Notes: generated from the sequence alone by a model not told the origin. DNA of 64,000 nucleotides from Salvia splendens (GCF_004379255.2 NC_056034.1:36500887-36564886); one strand, 5' to 3'. Positions 1 through 12,977 are shown, counted from the stretch's first letter. Numbers and translations are program-made.

Positions 1-197
1 TGGTTCACCAGGCAGTTTTCAGGGCAGAAGAAAATAGAATCAGAAATAGTAACCACAAGTTATTCTTAGATGTGAAAGACCTAAGATTTATATAGTAGGA
101 GTATAATTTATTCAGGAAAGCAGAATGTAATAATAGATTGAATGCTATAGATGCGAGTTTGTGTCAATTGTATAAGTGAGTAATATAATATTGTTCA

Positions 198-1790
198 TGT
201 CACGCCCGCATTTTCTAAGGATAGAAAACACGGTTGATCGCGACTAGGGGAGGATTAAAGAAGCGGGGAAGAAAGGGGAAAAACAACACAACTCGACCAT
301 AACTTGAAACAACTGGGAATAGCTCGAATAAAATCAGAGTATCTCAACAATCAACAACTCAAAAATGAATATTATCTCAACGATACAAGAACTCAAAAGA
401 AGGACAACCACTTAGCGGAAGCATTTCGAGAGAAGGAATATGCCACGTGTGAAGACATGACACATTCTAAACACTTAATTTCTTCAACGGTCTTGCTCAA
501 CACCCACCGCACCCGTCACGCTCAACCTGCAATTTTTAAAAGAAAAGCAGGGCTGAGTACTTGATGCACTCAGTGGACTCATGCCGAAAACATTTTATAA
601 AAAGTATTTATCATGTCACCATTGAGTGACCTTGGGGTTTTAACTTTAGAAATCGCCCAAGACACTAAAATCATTTCCATTGTAAAATTCGGTTGATCAA
701 CCATTTTCCCATAGCTATCTACCATATCTGATCCATTGATGACAAGGAATGTGGCCACATCCCACTCACGATCTCCATAGGTGTACACTAGCCTGAATAG
801 GGACTCACTCCCTAGACAGACCCGAATTCGATTATCCATTGATGGCAAAAGCCACATCAGATAGGTTCCATAGAATAAAACAAAACATGGCATGACAAAT
901 ATTCATATCATTTTCACATAAAAATATACTTAGGGCATTGCCCTTATTTAAAAAGAATGCCCACCTCGTTCTCTTAAAGCCTTAAATTTTTTTTTTTCGT
1001 TCGGTTCTCGAAAAGCGTGCGTGAAGTCACCCACTTCGACTCAATCTTCCATTCGATTAATTTGGACCAAACCAAATTAACTCCAAGCCATCTCCTTTAT
1101 CAAAACAGTGGGCCTACAAATTTAAATTAATTCATTTGGCCCAAAACATTAAATAAACAAGGCCCAAAACCTTAATCTTCCTTACCTAACGTGAAATTCC
1201 AAATGGAATTGGAATCCTCTTCTCAAATCAAGCACACCCTGTCATCTCTCTCTCACACTCTTCTACAGCTCTCCGTCGAGCAGCTCTTCCACAAGGGGGC
1301 GTTCGTCGTTGTTCGCTCTCTCTCTGACAATCCGCCGCCGCTGCCGTCTCCTCCGCTCCACCACTGCTGTCAAAGCGCTGCCTCACTGAAATTCTCCAGC
1401 ATCATCGCTGCTGTCCACCGCTGTTCGGCCCGTCGCGCCACCGCATCGAAGTCGCGGTCAGCCCCTGCTCCTCGCCCTCTCTGCCACTGCCGGAGACGCA
1501 CAGGCAGCGACGTCGCCTCTGCCCGTCTGTGTCGTCGTTGCCGAGCAGCCGCTGCTCTCCGTTGCCGGCGTCTAGCAGCTGTCGCCGCCACTGCCGTCCC
1601 CTATTCCTCTCGTCCTTCTCTCTCTCTAAATCCTTAATTGCAAGACCTCATCTCTTATACTCCATGATGCATTCCCATTCCTGCTGAAGTTGCTCTTCGT
1701 AAGTAGAAAGATTGGCAGCCAATTCTTCGATATTCACCTCTTCGTCTTCCATCTTTTTTTTTTCTCTCCTTTATTTTTCGGGGTGTTACA
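198..1790 (-). repeat. 3' LTR of the LARD-like element (shortened), copy A
   Basis: Matches 3212-5395 except that about 590 bp (counterpart of ~4800-5370) are absent. The missing block is bounded in the long LTR by two runs of T followed by CTCT, so a deletion between short direct repeats is likely. The LTR contains a GC-rich stretch (about 1330-1600, rich in GCC/CTCC) that gives long but meaningless reading frames on both strands. Confidence 0.88.
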
Positions 1791-3211
1791 ATCTACCCAT
1801 CTTAATAAAAATTTCGTCCCGAAATTTGCTTACGTCCTTCGAATATAGAAGTTCTCCATCATCTTGTCTTCCAAGCAGCTTCCTCATGTCGTCTAATTAA
1901 CATTGTAGTTGAAAGTCACATCGCTGCCACTTTTAATAAATTACGCGAGATTAGACTATATTAAATTAAATCGCGCACTTCGCATCATCCCTCCTTGTCT
2001 TGCACCCTCTTTTGCGTTTGAACTTCATTACGTCTTCGCTATCTTCCACTTCTTGAAATCTTCCTCGTATTCTTTTTGTTCTTGCCGTTCAGGGAAAACG
2101 TAGGAAATAGTAAAATAGTTCACCCATCAAACTTGCTCCAACGTTTCATGCAATTCCAAGAAAAAGTTTCATGTTTCACCGGCCTCCCTTCGCACTCTCG
2201 ATCTCCTTGCCTCGTCGTGACTTGACAATTTAGGGGTTCACCCCAAACTTTCAGAATCTCGTTCGTTTTCGTCACTCGGGAAAGTGATAGATTATCTCAA
2301 CATACTTCATCATCTCATAGACAAATATCACATTTAAAGTCATTCATACTTCAAATAACAAGTATAATACACAACATTTTCACATCTCATAGCAAAACAC
2401 TTTCGAACTTCACATTTATATTCAAAACTTTTGAAACAAAATTTCTTTATACTTTCACTCTTTCCTCAAAAATTTCCACATCTCACTATTAAAGTAAAAG
2501 TTTTGACTCAAAAATAAAACGTACTTCCGCATCAACTTTCATCATTCGTATAAAACACTCCATAGAATAACGCATCGTACTTTGCACCTCATAACATAAA
2601 TATCATCACACTTCCATAGCTCAATTTTTCCAAACGAAAAAGTTAAAACTTTTTTTTTAACTCAAAAATTTTCGAACAATTCATAAACACAGTATTTTCC
2701 ATTGATCAATTTTTTTTTCATAAATGATAAGTCACCCCATTGCAAGACATACATCTTTTTATCACTATAGATTTTCATCTTCTCACAAAACATATATATA
2801 CTTTTTTTTTCCAACCATAGCTCCTCTATCCCATTGTAAAACATACTTTGTTTTCATAACCATAGCTCTTCTATCCCATTGTAAAACATACTTTGTTTTA
2901 ATAACCATAGCTCTTCTATCCCATTGTAAAACATACTCTCTTTTTTTCATAACCATAGCTTCTCATCTCCTTTCCTGAAAACTTTCTCATAAAATTTTTT
3001 TTTTATAAAAATAAATTACCTCTCTCTTGATTGAGCGCGGCGAAGCAGGATGTTGAGCCTTCAATGCACAATTATTATTATCATTATTATTTTTATTATT
3101 ATCATTATTATTACTATCATTATTATTTTAGTCTAGCGAAACAAGTCTAGACTAAGTCAGAAAAAGACACTCGGGTCCAGAGCGGAAAGAAAAATTGCTC
3201 TGATACCACTT
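1791..3211 (-). other. Interior of the LARD-like element, copy A
   Basis: 1.4 kb, AT-rich and without coding similarity that I can see. It contains a short tandem repeat at about 2815-2965 (unit ~43 bp including CATAGCTCTTCTATCCCATT, four copies) and an ATT/ATC trinucleotide run at about 3068-3130. The primer site is at its right end. The counterpart in copy B is 19958-21375. Confidence 0.8.
3197..3208 (-). promoter_or_regulatory. Primer-binding site for initiator-Met tRNA
   Basis: The minus strand reads TGGTATCAGAGC, the reverse complement of the 3' end of plant initiator-Met tRNA. It sits three bases inside the end of the 5' LTR. It would prime minus-strand DNA synthesis of this element. 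Confidence 0.88.
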
Positions 3212-5395
3212 TGTCACGCCCGCATTTTCTAAGGATAGAAAACACGGTTGATCGCGACTAGGGGAGGATTAAAGAAGCGGGGAAGAAATGGGAAAAACAA
3301 CACAACTCGACCATAACTTGAAACAACTGGGAATAACTCGAATAAAATCAGAGTATCTCAACAATCAACAACTCAAAAATGAATATTATCTCAACGATAC
3401 AAGAACTCAAAAGAAGGACAACCACTTAGCGGAAGCATTTCGAGAGAAGGAATATGCCACGTGTGAAGACATGACACATTCTAAACACCTAATTTCTTCA
3501 ACGGTCTTGCTCAACACCACCGCACCCGTCACGCTCAACCTGCAATTTTTAAAAGAAAAGCAGGGCTGAGTACTTAATGCACTCAGTGGACTCATGCCGA
3601 AAACATTTTATAAAAAGTATTTATCATGCCACCATTGAGTGACCTTGGGGTTTTAACTTTAGAAATCGCCCAAGACACTTAAATCATTTCCATTGTAAAA
3701 TTCGGTTGATCAACCATTTTCCCATAGCTATCTACCATATCTGATCCATTGATGACAAGGAATGTGGCCACATCCCAAGTCACTAGACCGGCCGACCCAA
3801 AAGACGGCTCACGATCTCCATAGGTGTACACTAGCCTGAATAGGGACTCACTCCCTAGACAGACCCGAATTCGATTATCCATTGATGGCAAAAGCCACAT
3901 CAAATAGGTCCCATAGAATAAAACAAAACACGGCATGACAAATATTCATATCATTTTCACATAAAAATATACTTAGGGCATTGCCCTTATTTAAAAAGAA
4001 AGCCCACCTCGTTCTCTTAAAGCCTTAAATTTTTTTTTTTTCGTTCGGTTCTCGAAAAGCATGCGTGAAGTCACCCACTTCGACTCAATCTTCCATTCGA
4101 TTAATTTGGACCAAACCAAATTAACTCCAAGCCATCTCCTTTATCAAAACAGTGGGCCTGCAAATTTAAATTAATTCATTTGGCCCAAAACATTAAATAA
4201 ACAAGGCCCAAAACATTAATCTTCCTTACCTAACGTGAAATTCCAAATGGAATTGGAATCCTCTTCTCAAATCAAGCACACCATGTCATCTCTCTCTCAC
4301 TCTTCTACAGCTCTCCGTCGAGCAGCTCTTCCACACGGGGGCATTCGTCGTTGTTCGCTCTCTCTCTGACAATCCGCCGCCGCTGCCGTCTCCTCCGCTC
4401 CACTGCTGTCAAAGCGCTGCCTCACTGAAATTCTCCAGCATCATCCCTGCTGTCCACCGCTGTTCGGCCCGTCGCGCCACCGCATCGAAGTCGCGGTCAG
4501 CCCCTGCTCCTCGCCCTCTCTGCCACTGCCGGAGACGCACAGGCAGCGACGTCGCCTCTGCCCGTCTGTGTCGTCGTTGCCGAGCAGCCGCTGCTCTCCG
4601 TTGCCGGCGTCTAGCAGCTGTCGCCGCCACTGCCGTCCCCTATTCCTCTAGTCCTTCTCTCTCTCTAAATCCTTAATTGCAAGACCTCATCTCTTATACT
4701 CCATGATGCATTCCCATTCCTGCTGAAGTTGCTCTTCGTAAGTAGAAAGATTGGCAGCCAATTCTTCGATATTCACCTCTTCGTCTTCCATCTTTTTTTT
4801 TTCTCTACGAGTATTTACCTTCAGGGACGATAACTGGATCGAATAAATCCCCCATTCAAACTTCACAAACGAGAGTCCCAAAATTTTGAGTAGCTAACTT
4901 CTCTTTCTCCCTTTCTGCTTGTCGCTTTCTCCTCTCCCTCACGTTTTGTTCCTTGGAAGCACTTGACTTCGAATTCGATCTTTGAGTTGCGGCTTGTACT
5001 GTATTGAGTGAGAGTTGCCTTGTTCTTGTGAGTAGTTGCAGAGAATCGAAAATAGGGAAGAAAGATTGTGAAGGAGTATTATAGAGAGGGGGCGGTTAAT
5101 TGATATGGAGAGATTTAGGGAGTGGGGAGAGATTCATGGGAGAGAGGGAGAGATGGTTTTTAGTCGTGGGCGAAAAGGAGGAAATTCAAATTTTCTTCTT
5201 TTTTTTTTTTAAAGAAATTATTTAATATTTTATTTACAGATCACGGAGGAAGAATATCTCATCACGGAGGAGGAAAATCTCTATAGAATCTTTAATTAAA
5301 TTTGTATTATTGACTTGGTGACCAAGTCAACACGAAAAGGTTTAATTAGATTAATTTGATTTTTTTTTCTCTCCTTTATTTTTCGGGGTGTTACA
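3212..5395 (-). repeat. 5' LTR of the LARD-like element, copy A
   Basis: Full-length LTR of 2184 bp, beginning TGTAACACCCCG on the minus strand and ending in GTGACA next to the primer site. The minus-strand frame 4687-4881 and the GC-rich frame near 4409-4630 are uninterrupted by chance or may be captured host sequence. I recognise neither. Confidence 0.88.
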
Positions 5396-5565
5396 GTTCA
5401 ACCAAAATCAAATCAATTTGAAGCTAAGCAAAGCGACTCAAAAGCAATATGCAGATCCCATATGCAAACAATTAAAGCTGAAAGTAATTTTAAGTTTATC
5501 TTATGGTCCACATCATACATTCTCCCTGGATCAATAGAAGCAATTAGACAACCATTCACACATAC

Positions 5566-6514
5566 CTGAACCCTGGGACCTTGAGAGGCTGAATTGCATG
5601 GAAGGAATTTGCCAAAGCAGTCAATACCTGAAAATTTTATTCTTTAGTTAGAAAATAGTAGTTGTACGATGCAGATAGCTTTAGTTAAAAAGACACCTAG
5701 GCTAGGAATGTAATCTCTGAATGAAAAGAAAGCTAGCAAACTTATGATCCTATAGCTGAATTAAATGCCAAAATACAGTACCTGAAAAATGCCACCGTCA
5801 AATACAGGATCCAATGAACACAAATCAAGCAGACAATTAACAAACAACCCCAAAGTAGGGTCTTGGATTAAATGACGCCTTTCTCTCCTCCGCATCTTTT
5901 AGAATAAATTTCACCGTAAGAGCAAGAACCTAAAGCAGACATGGTAGAGTACATTAAAAATCTAGACACTTAACATTAAACAATCAAGCTCTGATCTCAA
6001 AGTCGTACCTTTGGCAGAAGTGAAAGTTTCCTCGAGCCTTGATCCACAGGGCAAAACTGGAAGGTTTGAAAGAGTTAACACAGATAGTATGAAGGACAGA
6101 GATTACAGAGACTGCATATATATTTTATTCCCTAAAGTACCAATATGAGATGCTACCTTCAGAACTGAGAAAACTAACTTCGCATATATATCAATAGCGA
6201 GGAATGATAGTGGTTGTCCTTGAGTAGAAGGGCAAGAGCTAGAATTTATATCCTCCGATGATAGTCAGTGTGATACAGAGAGTTCCTGAATTCAGGCCGT
6301 AATAAATAAAATACCATTACACTTGAACTAAATCGTTTATTACCGTAAGAGCGGAATAGGACCTCACCATAATCCTGCGGAAAAATCGATCAGTCATATC
6401 ATCTCCTTTAAGCAGCCCTCTCTGTTGCAAGAGTGAGACATGGCGAGCACAAGCCACATCATTTGCTCCAGGAAGTTCACATATTTGGTACCATTCAGCA
6501 AACAACCCAAATAC
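5566..6514 (-). pseudogene. NOT1: NOT1 exons 31-35 with a stop and a frameshift, copy A
   Basis: Exon 31 (6368-6514) reads VFGLFAEWYQICELPGAND and GLLKGDDMTDRFFRRIM. Exon 32 (6157-6285) reads ELSVSH, then TGA (6265-6267), then LSSEDINSSS; cysteine is expected at the stop. Exon 33 (6009-6056) reads FCPVDQGSRKLSLLPK. Exon 34 (5782-5939) reads VKFILKDAEER and then loses frame through one extra A before the expected HLIQDPTLGLF. Exon 35 (5566-5627) reads VLTALANSFHAIQPLKVPGF. This is the segment leading into the Not1 C-terminal domain. Confidence 0.88.
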
Positions 6515-6779
6515 CTACGTCGTGTATCAATTTCAAAACCAAAGGTCAGAACATATGGTTTGAAAACGGGGAACCCGTGGCAACTAAAAGCTGTAAATTT
6601 TCTAAAAAGACAAGAGATCTGACTTCCTTTAACAGAGGAATATGGGAGAAGTATCTGTACTAAATAAAGCATACACAAAGCAGTAAACTGCACATGTGAA
6701 AAAAACAATAAGATTTGAACTTCTAGTTAATGTTGATTAACAAAAATGTAACTATAACCTCAAAGCTTGTTACAGAATG

Positions 6780-6974
6780 CTCCATCCGTCTCCATTTTGT
6801 GCTGTCCCATTTTAGATGTCTCATTCTATTTTTAGGATAAAATCAAATGGGCCATATCACTTTTTTAACACTATACATGTGGTCCTTGGGACACCACTTA
6901 ATAATCCAATTAACCTTCTCTCCTAAATAACCCTTCCCAAAAGAAATTAAACATTTAAAATGGGACGGAGGGAA
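6780..6974. mobile_element. Stowaway-like MITE, copy A (copy B at 24943-25137)
   Basis: About 195 bp with inverted ends, TCCATCCGTCTCC at the left and GGGACGGAGGGA at the right, AT-rich, in a NOT1 intron. The ends match the plant CTCCCTCCGTCC family with a few changes. Confidence 0.7.
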
Positions 6975-7431
6975 TACTCAGTTAAGGAGGTTTCAGAGAA
7001 TCAGCTAAATGTTAAACTGTGTATGCCAATGCGCCCTTTTTTGAGCTCAAAAATCAATTCGAAGACAAGAAGACAAATTGATGGGACTGCAATGCAAGTT
7101 ATGGGTAGATAAAAATTCCAAAGCATTCATTTGTGTTCAGGAGACAAAATTGAGAAAAATCTCTAAGCACATCCTTCTTTTATGAATAAAAACAAAGTAG
7201 GTTATATACAATGTCAATTTCAAGCATAATCACAAGAACATGGGAGACAAAGAGAAAGAGTTGGGAGATAAAACCATTATTAAGTATGTGTAGAGGACAG
7301 AAGCATTATCAAACCTCCCCATATGACAAATAAAATACATAAAACCATCAAATATCTTCCAAAACCATCATTGTATTACTGCTGCCTGCATACATAAATA
7401 TAAAATGTTAGGTAGATCCAATATTTAGTAC

Positions 7432-9074
7432 CTGTTCAGAGAAACCAGCAGCATCAAAATCCACCAATTCTGTCACATTGAATTCTTCCCTGCTTGTCCC
7501 ATGAAGCCCAGGTTCCACCACCAAGTGTGAGATAAAAGAAATTTCTGCGAACCTTTTTGTCTCTGGAGGTTCGTGCAATTTCTTCTTTACCAACAGCCGA
7601 AGGAGACAAATTTCCAGCATTAGCAGGGTTCTTAGCTATTTCAATCAGTTGTTGTAATGACTCTGGGGATTCAGGTCTTGCAGTAAGCTGAAAATTAGGA
7701 AAATAGTTAGGGACTGTAGATATAATATATAATATCTTGGACATAACTGAAAGCAGACATGCCTTTTCCAGAGATCAACAAGATTGTTAAACTCTGATAT
7801 CACTTTAAATTATTTATAACCAAAGTTTGTATGAGACAAATGGAAAATTCAGTTAAAGACATGGGTAGAAATGGCGAGCACATAATAATTATATAAACCA
7901 TGATATAGCCTTTTTTTACCTGAATCTCAACCTCTTTCGCTTCATTAGCCAACTGATTTTCTAGCTGAAAGGGGTTGTTACAAGTTTGTTAAAAGCCAAA
8001 ATAAAGAATACCGTCACAAGAAACTCTCAACAAATGAGTTAAATCCATACAACATGAAAGGCGGATAGTAAATATACCTTCTCTGAGATAGTAAATATAC
8101 CCAATGTGTCACCAGTGATTATTAATGGCTCAGAGACATTTGTCCCAGGATGCTCAGAAGCCAGAGTTGCATTAGTAGGATGTGAAGCATTTCCAGGTTC
8201 CTGCATTTATGAATTCTTATGTTAAAAAAGTGCACACGCAAACAATGACAGATATATAAACAGAATGTACTCACTTTTGCAGAATGGGAAGGTTTTATCT
8301 GTAGCATACCAGTGTCCAGAGCATGAGGGAATGAAGGAATGATGTCATTTTCAGGAGTTTGTGGACCATCGCCAATTGAAATATGAGATGAGGGAACACT
8401 GAAAAATGATCACCATAATTTTACTAATTTGATTCCTTTTTGTTTTTTGTTGCTCGCAGGTCTTACTCATAGGAAAACAAGAATTAATAATTGATAAATT
8501 ATATAAAAATCAAATAAAACCATAAACTAAACAAACCTTGCAGGAATCTGGCATCGAACAGGCGCTATCTCATCAGAGTCAATTTCCAGTGTCTGTGGCA
8601 TAGCACCAAATCCAGTGCTAACAAGGCCAGATGAGTAAATGCTACCACTCATTTTGCCAGAAGTAGATGCAAATTATCGGGACAATCCACCTTCTGATGA
8701 AGCAGAGGGGCCAACTGGGACTGCATTTGAGCTCTGGGTGGAACGATTCTGGCCTGGGAACCGAGCAAATTCCTGCAAACAAAATGACAAAATGAAATGA
8801 GATACAAATAAAGATCACAAAGATGAACTAGATAAGACATATCTGACCACGTGAATCAACTTAGATGTCCTAGAATTTGTCAAAGAATCACCTCATAAAC
8901 TCACTGTTGTGCATGTGACAGGTGGCCTGGCTTAGGACGAAGGGCCTCAGGTAAAATACTCATTTGACCTTGGGCATAAAGGCTAGAATAATAAAAAGCA
9001 GCACCAACACTGTCTCTATGCTTTCTCCTAATAGAAAGTTGTTGATCCATTTCCCCATCAATGGTTTGGACTGC
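7432..9074 (-). pseudogene. NOT1: NOT1 exons 25-30 with two stops and a frameshift, copy A
   Basis: Exon 25 (8892-9074) reads AVQTIDGEMDQQLSIRRKHR to LRPKPGHLSHAQQ, then TGA (8901-8903) where arginine of QQRVYE is expected. Exon 26 (8537-8772) reads EFARFPGQNRSTQSSNAVP, then TAA (8674-8676) before FASTSGKMSGSIYSSG. Exons 27-29 are 8275-8398, 8078-8200 and 7920-7964. Exon 30 (7432-7687) reads LTARPESPESLQQLIEIAKN in one frame and HGTSREEFNVTELVDFDAAG in another, so an indel lies between about 7500 and 7560. The stops are single-base changes from sense codons of the family (inference). Confidence 0.88.
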
Positions 9075-9751
9075 CTGTAAATGAGGTTAAAATGCAACAA
9101 GGATAAAATACAAGCAATATGAATTCCAAACCCATATACAATGGACTAAAATAACACAAGACTTAACTAAATTTTTTATATCAGTTATTTGCTAGTAGTA
9201 TTGCTCTAATAAATAAAGCCCATTCAACAGAGAAAACATCAACAGACGCCACGTTCACCACATAGAAAATATCAAGAGACCTTTGTAACTCTCCACGCAT
9301 ATAACTCATGCGGCCCTAGAATCAGGATTTAAGACCCACTTAATATACTCTGGAAGGAACTTCATCATCCACTTGAGTTAAAAGTAAGTATGTTTTTCAG
9401 ACATGATATGCATATGCTTACATGACACAGAAACATGCATGACCTATGCATTTCTTTTATCTTGATAAAGGCTTCCAAATTCATTTTAAATAAATCATGA
9501 AAATTACCAGTGAAAGAAAAGTCACAAGAAAGCCTAAATTAACTTTTCATCCACAAACAGACCAAAGAGAGAGAGAGTAAGAGGACTGGGAAATATAAGA
9601 AATGCACCTGGTCAAGAGAACCTCGTTCAGCAGCAGTACCAAGTCATTTTCATATATTATTAAAATTTAAAATTAGGTGTTTTAAAGAAAAGGAGGGGCA
9701 CTCATTCCCAACAGCTCAACCTGAGATCTCAACAACTCTCGTGTAATAATA

Positions 9752-9947
9752 CTCCCTCTGTCCATAATTGATGACACACTTGAGTAATGGCACGAGATTT
9801 TAGAAAATTTTTTGTGTGTTAAGTGGAAAGAGAAAATAGTATACTTATATTAATGTGAGAGGGAAATTTTTCAAAAAAAAGAAATGTGACATCTTTTGTG
9901 GGACAAATAAAAAGGAAATTGTGACATCTATTATGGGACGAAGGGAG
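9752..9947. mobile_element. Stowaway-like MITE, copy A (copy B at 27915-28110)
   Basis: 196 bp, left end CTCCCTCTGTCC, right end GGGACGAAGGGAG, flanked on both sides by TA (9750-9751, 9948-9949), which is the Stowaway/Tc1-mariner target. It lies in the NOT1 intron between exons 24 and 25. Confidence 0.82.
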
Positions 9948-10150
9948 TATAATATAACATTGCATAGCATAACACTCACAAAATAGAGCTCGATAACATA
10001 GTGTTTTTACTTTGAAGTTTGAACAGTATTAATACTACTTGCTTTCTAACTCAATTTTTAAATATTTATCAATATTGGTTGTCAAGAGACAATTGTCATA
10101 ATTGTAAATTTGAATGAAGCAACAGATAACTCATAATAATTTCAGTTTAC

Positions 10151-11121
10151 CTTCTCAGTTGCAGCTTGTTCAATCAACACACAGCCTAGGTCCAGATTAT
10201 CATTGATCACCAGTTGAAATGCCTGTTCTAGAAGATCACTTGCTATGGCCAAGCCCTGAAGTGAGCTTCTGAGCTGGCTTGATATTGAACCACGTAAAGG
10301 TTCCTAAATGTGATGAAAAGGCCTCTTCAATCAGCATGCAAGGTATATTAAAGTGATGTTCTGACAATTCAAAAGATAATTAACATTTAAAACCTGAAAG
10401 TAATAAAACAAAGGTCATCTATACTTTGCAGGTTACATGAGCAAAACTTCCTGCCAACCTTGCTACCATCAAATGTGCAGCATTTCGTATAAGAGTCTCA
10501 TCAGGCTCCATGGCATAGTCCTGCCATTTAAAAACACATAACTTCTTTAGTAAACAATTCGCATTGTTATATACACTACTGAAAAAAGGACCCTTCAGAA
10601 TCAATTAATTTGAAAGAAATACACCTTCAAGACAAGTTCCTTAGTTGTGTCAGTCGCAATAGAAACACTGAGTTGCACAATATCAGACACTATTTCTTTA
10701 ACAGCTCTATCCATGGCAACTGGAAGTACACTGAAGCAAATAAAACATGTAACTGAAAAACAATTGATGATTTTCATTGTCAAATAGAATTTCAGTTACT
10801 AATTCAGAGTTCAGACCTCTGAAAATGCAAGTGTAAGCCATAAGCCTGAAGCCTCTTATTGACAACCACTTGGTGTTCAATATTAGCTGCTGGTACAGGA
10901 AACTGCAACATTACAAAAAATAATATACCATCAGTCAATATTTAAACAGAAAAACATTGGAAGCAAATACAAGCGGAATCTGGAGAGACCTGATTAACTG
11001 CATATTGAGTCTGTCCTTGTAAAAGTCCTTGAGCAGAAGGAAGTTGGTCAGAATAACCCAAGCTAACCAGCTTCTCATCCTCAGTCAAAGTTCCAGATGA
11101 ATGAGGGACAGCTGCAGCATA
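10151..11121 (-). pseudogene. NOT1: NOT1 exons 20-24 (DUF3819 CAF40-binding region), copy A
   Basis: Five exons: 10990-11121 (YAAAVPHSSGTLTEDEKLVS), 10817-10902 (VVVNKRLQAYGLHLHFQ), 10625-10730 (DRAVKEIVSDIVQLSVSIAT), 10425-10520 (DETLIRNAAHLMVARLAGSF) and 10151-10303 (EPLRGSISSQLRSSLQGLAI). Together they form the DUF3819 helical region that binds CAF40/CNOT9 in the CCR4-NOT complex. No stop was seen in these exons. The following exon holds an in-frame stop. Confidence 0.88.
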
Positions 11122-11192
11122 CTGTTACCGTGATCACAAAATCAACCTCCGATCATGCTACTAAATCAAAATAGAACAACTGAAGCACTAAC

Positions 11193-12545
11193 CTGAGACA
11201 TAATACGAGAGTGGCTGGCAGGATGGGGAGAGGCAGCAACATCAAGGGGTATCTCAACTTGGTTAATTGTCGAAATAATTCCAGATTTCACCTCATTCAT
11301 TCTTGGTGGCTGTGAAGATCCAACATCCTTATTCAAAAAATCAGGATTACCTTCAACTTCTCGAACTATGTCCTTCAGAAGAGGAGTGGGTGTGACATCC
11401 CTGAGGTCAACACTTAAATGCTTAAACAGAACCTGAAACCAAAGACATATCAACAAAGAAAATCATCCGAAATTTAAGATGTGGGTTCTGCAAGCAAAGA
11501 ATAACCAGATCTGTGTATACAGAATCACCTCAATCTCAAATTTGAGATTCATCTTCAAGTTCGGCATTACATAAATCTCAGCAAGCAACCCAAGAATTCC
11601 CATTGTCCAAGGGTTGGGAGGCCCATATGCAATACTGCTCGAACAGGGTACAAGAATCTAACACAAGCACATGGAGTCAATAAACTTGGATTGGCAAATG
11701 CATAGAAAATAAACAATAGATCGTACCTTTGAGGTAAAAGGAATAACAGCTATCATGAGTCCCTTTTCATATGCCTGCAAAAGCATACAGCACATAATAT
11801 ATATCCACGTGTCAGAAAAAATCAAATTAAGAAGATGAGATAATCATGGCAACATGAGGATCTCAGACAATTTAACTCCAAATTTATGAAGAGAACTCAA
11901 AAACAAAATAGAAGAAAAGAAACCTCTATAATCAAAGCTTTTAGATCTATCTCTCGTGCCCTTAAAACTTTATTTTTTCCGATAGTAATCTTCCCAAGCC
12001 AGCATCCTAAATTTTTCAGCAGTGATCGTTCTTCCACCGTAGATTTTATAAGTTCTGATCCCAAGAGAGCCTAGACATAGTACAAATACCAAGAATAAAC
12101 ACCAGCTTTCCAAAATGAATAAAGTAAGTAAAAAAAATCAGACCTTACAGTTTTCATAAGTGGCTTGCACAATCTCTTTGTTCAAAGGTTTCAAATTTAC
12201 TTTATCAAGAAACTTCAGGTACAAATCTTGAAAATTTGGTTCAATGCTTACCCTGCCAAAAATAATAATAGACAAAAAGAACCGAAAAGTTCAAGATGTC
12301 ATTCTATTTTATTTCAAAATGCCAGACAGGAAGAGTAACTCCAAAGGTAAATTGCATCTAGAGAACTATTTCAGGTAAGAATGTAAGCTATATCTCTACC
12401 TCCTCATAACCATATACTGCGCGAACCAAGGATAGTATTGAGAATTCAGAATTTCGCTAAACTCTTTATCTTTAACCTCAACATTTGCAGTCGACAAGTT
12501 ATTTATAATAAAAGATATCTTGTCCTGAGCTTCTGATGTTGGAGC
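11193..12545 (-). pseudogene. NOT1: NOT1 exons 14-19 (MIF4G CAF1-binding region), copy A
   Basis: Six exons: 12400-12545 (ISFIINNLST, YPWFAQYMVMR), 12144-12252 (VSIEPNFQDLYLKFLDKVN), 11924-12070 (SLLKNLGCWLGKITIGKNK), 11727-11774 (AYEKGLMIAVIPFTSK), 11529-11657 (PPNPWTMGILGLLAEIY, LKMNLKFEIE) and 11193-11432 (VLFKHLSVDLRDVTPTPLLK). This is the MIF4G domain of NOT1, which in active complexes binds the CAF1 deadenylase. The frames I checked are open, so this is the best-preserved block of the pseudogene. Confidence 0.88.
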
Positions 12546-12700
12546 CTGTTCCAAAGATGGACGGAAGAGTCAGATACTGAAAGAGAATAACAAAACAGCA
12601 GATTAGACAAACATCATGGTAGTGGAATAGAATGCCAGACTATACAACGCACATAATTCGTATACAGCCGGAATATAGTCTAAGTAGGACATACCAAGTA

Positions 12701-12942
12701 CTCCCTCCGTCCCACTACAAGTGATAGATTTCCCTTTTTCGTTTGTCCCACTACAAGTGATTGATTTCTATTTTTAGCAAAAAACAACACATTTACTCTC
12801 TCTTACTTTATTCTATCTCCTACTTTATTCACTCTTTCTCTATCCTACTTCATTCTCTCCAAACTCCACTTGACTCAATAAATATCATTTTCTTAAATCT
12901 CGTGCTCAAAAGAAATCAAGCACTTGTAGCGGGACGAGGGAG
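12701..12942. mobile_element. Stowaway-like MITE, copy A (copy B at 30864-31105)
   Basis: 242 bp with ends CTCCCTCCGTCCCACTACAA and its complement near 12923-12942. TA precedes it; the right-hand dinucleotide is CA, probably mutated. It sits in the intron between NOT1 exons 13 and 14. Confidence 0.82.
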
Positions 12943-12977
12943 CACATCATAAAACTCCAAATTATCTTAGAAATACT

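Larger units (their letters stand above)
198..5395 (-). mobile_element. Non-autonomous LTR retrotransposon (LARD-like) in a NOT1 intron, copy A
   Basis: Read on the minus strand, the element starts TGTAACACCCCG and ends GCGGGCGTGACA. The 5' LTR is 3212-5395 (2184 bp) and the 3' LTR 198-1790 (1593 bp). A primer site complementary to initiator-Met tRNA (TGGTATCAGAGC) lies at 3197-3208, three bases inside the 5' LTR. A purine-rich stretch (AAGATGGGTAGAT) precedes the 3' LTR at 1791-1805. The 5-bp target duplication GTTCA is exact at 193-197 and 5396-5400. The 1.4-kb interior shows no gag or pol, so the element needs proteins from elsewhere. Termini and primer site fit Ty3/gypsy-derived elements. 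Confidence 0.92.

Noticed and set aside
1191..1637. 148-residue frame and the opposite-strand 73-residue alanine/arginine-rich frame in the LTR (also at 19358-19804, 4409-4630, 22572-22793)
   Set aside because: They lie in a GC-rich, stop-poor part of an LTR on both strands, differ between the two LTRs, and resemble no protein.
6433..6708. Frames of 60-104 residues on both strands overlapping NOT1 exon 31
   Set aside because: They are shadows of the exon and its introns; only the FAEWYQICELPG frame has family similarity.
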